A program made the translations under genes and the position numbers. Positions 40,137 to 45,100 of a stretch of 45,100 bases of DNA are shown here, piece after piece; within the stretch, counting starts at the first letter, position 1; the number at the start of each line of letters is the position of its first letter. The notes below the pieces were generated by a model. That model worked only from the letters and a program-made list of their open reading frames with translations, was not told where the DNA came from and made no database searches. This DNA is from Deltaproteobacteria bacterium (GTDB lineage Bacteria > Desulfobacterota > DSM-4660 > Desulfatiglandales > Desulfatiglandaceae). Location of the stretch: positions 1 to 45,100 of the forward strand of contig JAJDOH010000119.1 of assembly GCA_022340265.1 (NCBI GenBank), written 5' to 3'.

Positions 40137-40874
40137 ATGGAGAACAACATGTCTGGAAGAAGGTTGCTTTGTATAGGGCATCGGGGTGCCATGGGGCATG
40201 CCCCGGAAAACACCCTTTTATCCTTTAGAAGAGCCCTTGAAATGGGCGCTCCCTGTGTTGAGGCGGATGTTTATTATGTGGACCATCATTTGATGGTGTT
40301 TCATGACGATCGACTGGAACGGACCACCAATGGTGCTGGCTATCTGATCGATCACGATTTTGATACCCTTCGTTCCCTTGATGCGGGGAATGGCGAGAGG
40401 ATTCCGACCCTGGCCGAGGTGTTTGAAACCATTGATCGAAGAGCCGGTGTCAATATAGAGTTGAAAGGACCCGGTACGGCACGTCCTGTGGCTGGCCTGA
40501 TCGCCACCCTGCGCAAACAGGGATGGCCTGACCACTTGATTCTGGTGTCGTCTTTCAACCACCGCGAACTCGAAACGGTTCGTGGAATCGACCCCTTCAT
40601 CAGGATCGGGGTGTTGATTGCGGGTTCCCCGGTGGATGCCGCTGCTTTCGCGGCCTCTTTTGGCGCCTGGTCGGTCCACATTTCTCTGGCGTTTATTGAT
40701 CGCGGATTTGTGGAGGATGCCCATAGCCGGGGTTTGAAGGTGTTTGTTTTCACCGTGAACCACCCGGACGAGATTTACCGAATGGAAAGGCTTGGGGTGG
40801 ACGGGGTCTTTACCAACTACCCGGAAAGGGTTTTGTCCCGGCAGGAGGGTGACGGGGTCATCGGCTGGGGGTGA
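40137..40874 (+). CDS. Glycerophosphodiester phosphodiesterase
   Basis: This 245-residue GDPD-family TIM barrel hydrolyses glycerophosphodiesters to glycerol 3-phosphate and an alcohol. Catalytic motifs are complete: GHRGAMGHAPENT, VEADVYYVDHHLMVFHDDRLERTT and NIELKG, with the C-terminal VFTVNHPDEIYRMERLGVDGVFTNYP. No signal peptide is present, so it is probably cytoplasmic like UgpQ. It converges on the acyltransferase/hydrolase gene with a 23-bp gap, so phospholipid turnover is a common theme here. Confidence 0.94.
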   Translation: MENNMSGRRLLCIGHRGAMGHAPENTLLSFRRALEMGAPCVEADVYYVDHHLMVFHDDRLERTTNGAGYLIDHDFDTLRSLDAGNGERIPTLAEVFETIDRRAGVNIELKGPGTARPVAGLIATLRKQGWPDHLILVSSFNHRELETVRGIDPFIRIGVLIAGSPVDAAAFAASFGAWSVHISLAFIDRGFVEDAHSRGLKVFVFTVNHPDEIYRMERLGVDGVFTNYPERVLSRQEGDGVIGWG

Positions 40875-40897
40875 GCTTTCCTGATAGGTCGGTTTTC

Positions 40898-43060
40898 TCA
40901 CGCGGCGGTTACGCGTTGCACAAAGTCCCCGATGGCCCGGTGGACCTTTTCGGCACCTTTCCCCAGAAGGATGCCGTGGCGGCTGAAGTTAAAAAGCAGA
41001 TATTCCTTGTCCCTGGAACTGATTTGTTCAAAAATTCTCCTTGAGCCTTTGGGATTTACGATGGGGTCGCCGTCCGCCTGAATCACAAGGGCGGGGATGC
41101 TAATTTGGTGCAGTTTTCTTTCCAGTGATGCCATGAGAAAGCCCAGCTCTCTGACACCGTTTACCGGATTTCGAAAATAGTTGATGTGGGGATTCTCAGG
41201 GCTGTTTTTAATGAACACCATTTTTGCGCTCTCCATCTTGATAAGCTCCATGGACCGGTTCCACGCGCCGATGGCGGGGAGGAACCGTACCGAAAAATCC
41301 TGAAGTCGAAGGGGAGGGGCGACGGCAAAAACTGCCGTTATACCCTTTACCCTGGTTGCGAGATCGAGGGCCAGGCCCGCCCCGGTGGAAAACCCCCCGA
41401 CCACCACCTCTTTGCACAGAGAACCGGCAATGGCATACCCTTCATCCACCGATTTCATCCAGTCCAATCGGGTTCTGGTGACCAGATCGTCGGGCGATGT
41501 TCCGTGTCCACTTACCCTGGGAGCGTAAACCAGAAAACCCCTGCGACCAAGATACTCCGCCAGTTCCCTGACCTCCGGCGGCGCCGCCATGTATCCGTGG
41601 ACCAGCAGTATGCCCGTCCGCCTGAACCGATGATTTCCGATCAAGTAAGGCATTCCCACTTCCATGCCTTTGGATTCTCCTTTTCTGTAGAAGGCTCTAT
41701 ACGCCTGCTTAAAACGGCGAACGGCGCGATTCATAAGAACTTTCACGATATGATGCCCGACCAGAAAAGGGGGACACCATGCGATGAGACGGATGTTGCG
41801 TTGAAGTTTGCTCAACGGTTCCACCTCGTTTGCCATGACCTTAATGGGATTCTCGAACCGGATCCGGTGGAAATCAAAAACGTGTTTAAATTTGGAAGGG
41901 TCCTTTATGAGATCCCCTTTCGTCTCTCTTATGACATTTTTCTCCAGAGCCAGTGAGAGAAACGATCGGTACTGTCCATAACGGTCATCCGTAAGGAGAT
42001 GAACCTGGTCCTTTTCCAGATCTTCGTGCCGGTAAACCTTTGCTTTGTCGAGATTTTGGGTGGCGGCCAGGAAAATTTTTTGTCTGAAATGCTTTTCATT
42101 GATCTTTCTTTGTGGGATTGCTCGAAGCATGGACGCAAACAGGTGGTCGTGATTGACGGTGGTCATGCGGTAAATGGCCGACATATATTCAAACATGACA
42201 TGCAGAGCGATCTTGCGCATGGGCTTTCTTGCCGGGATCGGGTCATCAAAATCTATCCTGCGTGTGGATGCAATATCTTTCAAGATGAACGGTTTCTGAA
42301 GTAATCTCCCCATTTCGATCGCTCTTCCGAACCGTATATCCACATCTACGCCGGAGAGCAGCATGGTGCTTTCCGCCATAATCTCTTCAATGCCCCGTTC
42401 GGAAAGATTACCAAGGGCCTTTTCAAAGAGTCTGCTGACCCTGTTTTCATGAACCCGCAGGGGATAATAGGTGATGTTGATGGGAACGATATAGGTGCGC
42501 CTTTTGATGACACCATCGAAGGTGGCCAACTGAAATGAGGCCATCAGGCGTTTTGCTTCAGCGGGTGCGGCGATCTCAAGCGCCTTTAACCGCTGCCTGT
42601 AGAACTCCGTCCTGAGGGCTAACGTAGCAGCCCCCGTATGGGGAGGACGTTTATCGCCCCCGTAGGAGATCATGTACCGGCCTTTGTCGATGATCTTTTT
42701 ACTTTTGACCATGCGCCCTTCAGGGTAAACCACCCATGCGGCTTCCCCCGTCAGAAGGGTTTTTACAATGAGATGGTCCCGGTGTGGATCGCGGGTCGAG
42801 ATAACGCCCAGTTTGTCGAATATGTCCACGAGGGGTCCCTTAAAAAGACCGTAGTCGGCCAGGGACCAGATGGGAATTCCTACACGTTGGTATATTTGGC
42901 GGGGCAGGAAAAGGGTTTCAATGCGGGTGAAATGGTTGGCAACGAAAATGATCGACCCGTGGGGAATGTTTTTTTCTCCGTGGATGCGAATATTCAGCTT
43001 TGACAGCTGTGCCAGCTCCTTGACTGCGAGGATGGTCGTCAGGTAGGCGAATTTGTTCAT
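40898..43060 (-). CDS. Acyltransferase/alpha-beta hydrolase fusion protein
   Basis: The start at 43060 (720 residues) has AAGGATG at good spacing; the frame is open to 43111. The N-terminal 220 residues resemble PlsC-type glycerophosphate acyltransferases (IIFVANHFTRIETLFLPRQI, YPEGRMV). The expected HX4D reads H43-x4-E48, which would be unusual for catalysis. A middle region of about 270 residues is unassigned. The last part, about 220 residues, is an alpha/beta hydrolase: GILLVHGYMAAPPEVRELAE, nucleophile Ser in VGGFSTGAG, Asp in VIQADGDPIV and His in FSRHGILLG. It may remodel lipids by coupling hydrolysis and acyl transfer; the substrate is unknown. Confidence 0.85.
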   Translation of the reverse strand: MNKFAYLTTILAVKELAQLSKLNIRIHGEKNIPHGSIIFVANHFTRIETLFLPRQIYQRVGIPIWSLADYGLFKGPLVDIFDKLGVISTRDPHRDHLIVKTLLTGEAAWVVYPEGRMVKSKKIIDKGRYMISYGGDKRPPHTGAATLALRTEFYRQRLKALEIAAPAEAKRLMASFQLATFDGVIKRRTYIVPINITYYPLRVHENRVSRLFEKALGNLSERGIEEIMAESTMLLSGVDVDIRFGRAIEMGRLLQKPFILKDIASTRRIDFDDPIPARKPMRKIALHVMFEYMSAIYRMTTVNHDHLFASMLRAIPQRKINEKHFRQKIFLAATQNLDKAKVYRHEDLEKDQVHLLTDDRYGQYRSFLSLALEKNVIRETKGDLIKDPSKFKHVFDFHRIRFENPIKVMANEVEPLSKLQRNIRLIAWCPPFLVGHHIVKVLMNRAVRRFKQAYRAFYRKGESKGMEVGMPYLIGNHRFRRTGILLVHGYMAAPPEVRELAEYLGRRGFLVYAPRVSGHGTSPDDLVTRTRLDWMKSVDEGYAIAGSLCKEVVVGGFSTGAGLALDLATRVKGITAVFAVAPPLRLQDFSVRFLPAIGAWNRSMELIKMESAKMVFIKNSPENPHINYFRNPVNGVRELGFLMASLERKLHQISIPALVIQADGDPIVNPKGSRRIFEQISSRDKEYLLFNFSRHGILLGKGAEKVHRAIGDFVQRVTAA

Positions 43061-43346
43061 GGATACCCATCCTTTCTCGTAAAGGGCAGCAGCGTTTTCC
43101 GCCTTCAACAAGAAATGAATTGGGAGGGAGGTTCAGTTTACTATCAACCAGGGTTTCCGTGCCATTGATGATGATGGCAGAATATCAGAAAATGAAGAAT
43201 ATGCAAAAGCAAAAAGATAAAAAGCAATCAGGATAAAAGAACCCGGGCTGCCCATTCAGCCTTCTACTTATTGTAGGTCGTAAACCGGTTTGAAACGCTA
43301 ATAATGGCATCAGGGACACCCTACGCAACTGTTGATATGGAGCTGA

Positions 43347-44543
43347 TCATTCTTGGATGAATTCAGGATAGAGTTTTTTTAAACATTCCGGGCAGATGCT
43401 GTGGCTGAATTCCGCTTCGGAATGGTCCCGGATATAGCTGGCCACATCATGCCAGTAACCCGCGTCATCCCGAATTTGTTTGCAGCTGGCACAGATGGGC
43501 AGAAGGCCGGATAGTTGCCTGACTTTTTTCAGGGCGGTTTGGAGCTCTTTGTTGCGGGCTTTCAGTACGTCACGGGCTTTTCTGCGTTCAGTGATGTCTC
43601 GAAAAAGGGTCAGCATGTTTACGCTGCCATTGGCATGCTTCACGGGTGTTTCAACCATGTCATAGGTCTTTCCGTTCCGGGCGCAAAACCATTCGTGTCT
43701 TGCGGTACTGCCTGAAAGGACGTCCTCGATGTTACACCAGGGGCACACTCCGTCGATTCCGTTCAAAATTTCATAACACCTGCCCTCCTCAATGGGTGAA
43801 AAGTCCTTTTCAAAGGCGGGATTCATATAGAGGATATCATAGTTGGAATTCACAATATAGATGCGGTCTTCCATGGCCTCAAAAATCCGGATCAGATTGT
43901 CCCTTTCCTGCATCAGTTCCGCTTCGACCTTCTCGCGGCGTGTGATTTCCTGATGGAGCCGCTGATTGGATTCCGTTAGCCTGGCGGTTCTTTCTTTCAC
44001 CAGTTCTTCAAGATGGTCCCGATGTTTCCTGAGATCTTATTCGGATGCGAGACGCTCCTGTGTTGTTCCCACAAGACCGGCCACTGCGAGATAGGCATCG
44101 AGTATCCTGTTTGGAAAAAATTTGGCCTTTCTGTGACCCGTCAGCATAACACTATGAATCTGATTTTTCACAACAATGGGTAGAAATGCCATGGTGACAT
44201 CTTCAGGTGCTGAAAAATACCGGGAAGCAAAAAAGCCGCTCTCCAGCGCTTCACCCATGGCCTTGCTAATTTCCTCTGCCGTCGCAGAACTGTCGAAAGT
44301 GTGGTTCTTGAAAGCCTCCAGACTATCTGCCAGCGTTCTTTCGAAATCGGGGCTGGCAAAGGTCCAATGATGTACGCGTAACCGCCCACCGGCAGATATT
44401 TCACCAAATGCCACCACATCTTCGCCAAAGAAGTTGATCAAGGCTTTCGCTGTCTCGCGCCACAAATCTTGTTGGACGGTCAGGCCGGAAAGGTACTGGG
44501 CAAACCTTATAAGTGGGTAGCTTTGGTCTTTCTGCAGGTCCAT
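43347..44543 (-). pseudogene. GAF-PAS signalling protein interrupted by one in-frame TAA
   Basis: The upstream part (start 44543, AAGGA 6 bases before; 168 residues) is GAF-like (LWRETAKALINFFGEDVVAF, FLPIVVKNQIHSVML, AYLAVAGLVGTTQERLASE). It ends at TAA 44037-44039. The same frame continues at once as DLRKHRDHLEELVKERTARL, a PAS domain (IRIFEAMEDRIYIVNSNYDI), a second PAS/PAC-like part and the C-terminal PICASCKQIRDDAGYWHDV...ICPECLKKLYPE motif, ending at 43347. A single GAA-to-TAA change would explain the break. The second half could start at GTG 44000 as a separate protein. No kinase domain is present. Confidence 0.8.
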
Positions 44544-44590
44544 TTTCATTCCTTGAACGCGACTAAAAACAGCAAAAACCGGTTGCCTTG

Positions 44591-45100
44591 TCAGAACGAA
44601 TCGAAGGGCTCCCTTGAGGCAGCCGAAACCATGGCCACAATATTTTCCGGCTTTGATTCCGGTGGGATCTCGCATCCTGAAGATAGAATAAATCCGCCAC
44701 GATCTGCCATGGCGTTCAGTATTCCCCCTGCGGTGGCGGCAATCTCTTCAGAGTTGCCGTCCACAAAAGAGAGCGGCTTGATATTGCCGTTGAGGCAGGT
44801 GTTTGGAAGTGTTTCCACGGCATTTGAAAGAGAAACACAGTAATCGATATTGGCAAGGTTCACGCCAGCGGATGGATAGTAGGAGAGAATAGTTTCCACC
44901 GGGCCGGCCGTATGCAACCAGTTGATCTCACATCCCGCCTGCTTTAAGGCACTGAAAACCCGTTTGACGCGGGGAAGCACCAACTCTCGATAAAAAGCGG
45001 CGGGAATGAAGTCCGGGGAGGAGGAGGGATCAAACACAATGGGCAGGTGTGCCCCCGCTTCCAGCTGTGCCTTCCCGAAACGAATCGCCACATCCGCGGC
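44591..45100 (-). CDS. Uroporphyrinogen decarboxylase-family (MtaA/CmuA-like) protein, partial
   Basis: The frame is open to the window edge, so the N terminus is missing; a GTG at 45091 is not a credible start. The visible 168 or so residues match the C-terminal half of URO-D superfamily proteins: AHLPIVFDPSSSPDFIPAAFYRELVLPRVKRVF-type segment, INWLHTAGPVETIL, GVNLANIDYCVSL, CLNGNIKPLSFVDG and GFILSSGCEIPPESKPENI. The SSGCEIPP ending is typical of methylcobamide:CoM methyltransferase-like members rather than of haem-pathway HemE. It ends 47 bp before the GAF-PAS gene, with which it may be co-transcribed. Confidence 0.85.
   Translation of the reverse strand, partial: AADVAIRFGKAQLEAGAHLPIVFDPSSSPDFIPAAFYRELVLPRVKRVFSALKQAGCEINWLHTAGPVETILSYYPSAGVNLANIDYCVSLSNAVETLPNTCLNGNIKPLSFVDGNSEEIAATAGGILNAMADRGGFILSSGCEIPPESKPENIVAMVSAASREPFDSF

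Noticed and set aside
44037..44039. In-frame stop considered as recoding (pyrrolysine or selenocysteine), suggested by the nearby methyltransferase-like gene
   Set aside because: The codon is TAA, whereas pyrrolysine uses TAG and selenocysteine TGA, and the interrupted protein is a GAF-PAS protein with no expected special residue there.

Overview
The window reads as chromosome of an anaerobic, probably sulfate-reducing, member of the Desulfobacterota (Desulfobacterales-like). This is inferred from gene content: an aldehyde:ferredoxin oxidoreductase with its own MoaD-like partner, an ADP-forming acyl-CoA synthetase beta subunit, a DsrE-like protein, 4Fe-4S proteins, a SulP permease, an MtaA/URO-D-type protein, and many PAS histidine kinases with the N-terminal TYEQLEQEVSRL coiled coil. 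No dsr or apr gene is present, so sulfate reduction itself is not shown. No rRNA, tRNA, IS element, prophage or CRISPR array was seen. Gene density is high.

Layout. 1-600: YefM/YoeB toxin-antitoxin pair with a palindromic operator on its own promoter. 603-4220 (minus): operon acdB-like, a 31-codon ferredoxin-like ORF, gpmI, hflX, behind a good sigma70 promoter; recO is divergent. 5149-7991 (minus): DUF3795 protein, AOR, MoaD-like, Cys-rich YkgJ-like protein. 8352-9739: CBS-domain protein divergent from a ZraP-like periplasmic protein that has a sigma54 promoter and a perfect 18-bp inverted repeat about 100 bp upstream. 9750-10222: frameshifted gene. 10337-20534 (minus): nine-gene run tetR, SulP permease, cytidylate kinase-like/BON/receiver fusion, Cache histidine kinase, receiver, degenerate kinase, receiver, trkA, trkH. 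20821-24997: purB divergent from lgt and ilvD. 25027-25815: kinase pseudogene facing an intact PAS kinase, upstream of which lies a GEMM-I (cyclic dinucleotide) riboswitch-like RNA. 28279-32843: FMN oxidoreductase divergent from marR, a 4Fe-4S protein, a DsrE-like protein and a porin. 32906-36565: DUF1566 lipoprotein, DUF362 protein, and a DAHP synthase with a tryptophan-type attenuation leader. 36566-43060: cyclase-type pseudogene, corA, acyl-CoA dehydrogenase, GDPD, and an acyltransferase/hydrolase fusion. 43347-45100: a GAF-PAS protein cut by one in-frame TAA, downstream of a URO-D family gene running off the window.

The strongest discoveries are regulatory and invisible to ORF calling. 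They are: (1) a 26-codon leader peptide with three consecutive Trp codons, a promoter, an antiterminator pairing and two tandem terminators ahead of DAHP synthase; (2) a GEMM-I riboswitch with an apparently unusual base near the ligand-recognition position; (3) the sigma54 promoter with paired upstream elements at the ZraP-like gene. The best candidate for an undescribed protein system is the tetR-SulP-(kinase-like/BON/receiver)-two-component-trkAH cluster. There a SulP permease with an insertion of about 120 residues is co-transcribed with three related receivers, a degenerate kinase and a potassium uptake system, suggesting transport tied to ion or turgor signalling. That link is inference from gene order.
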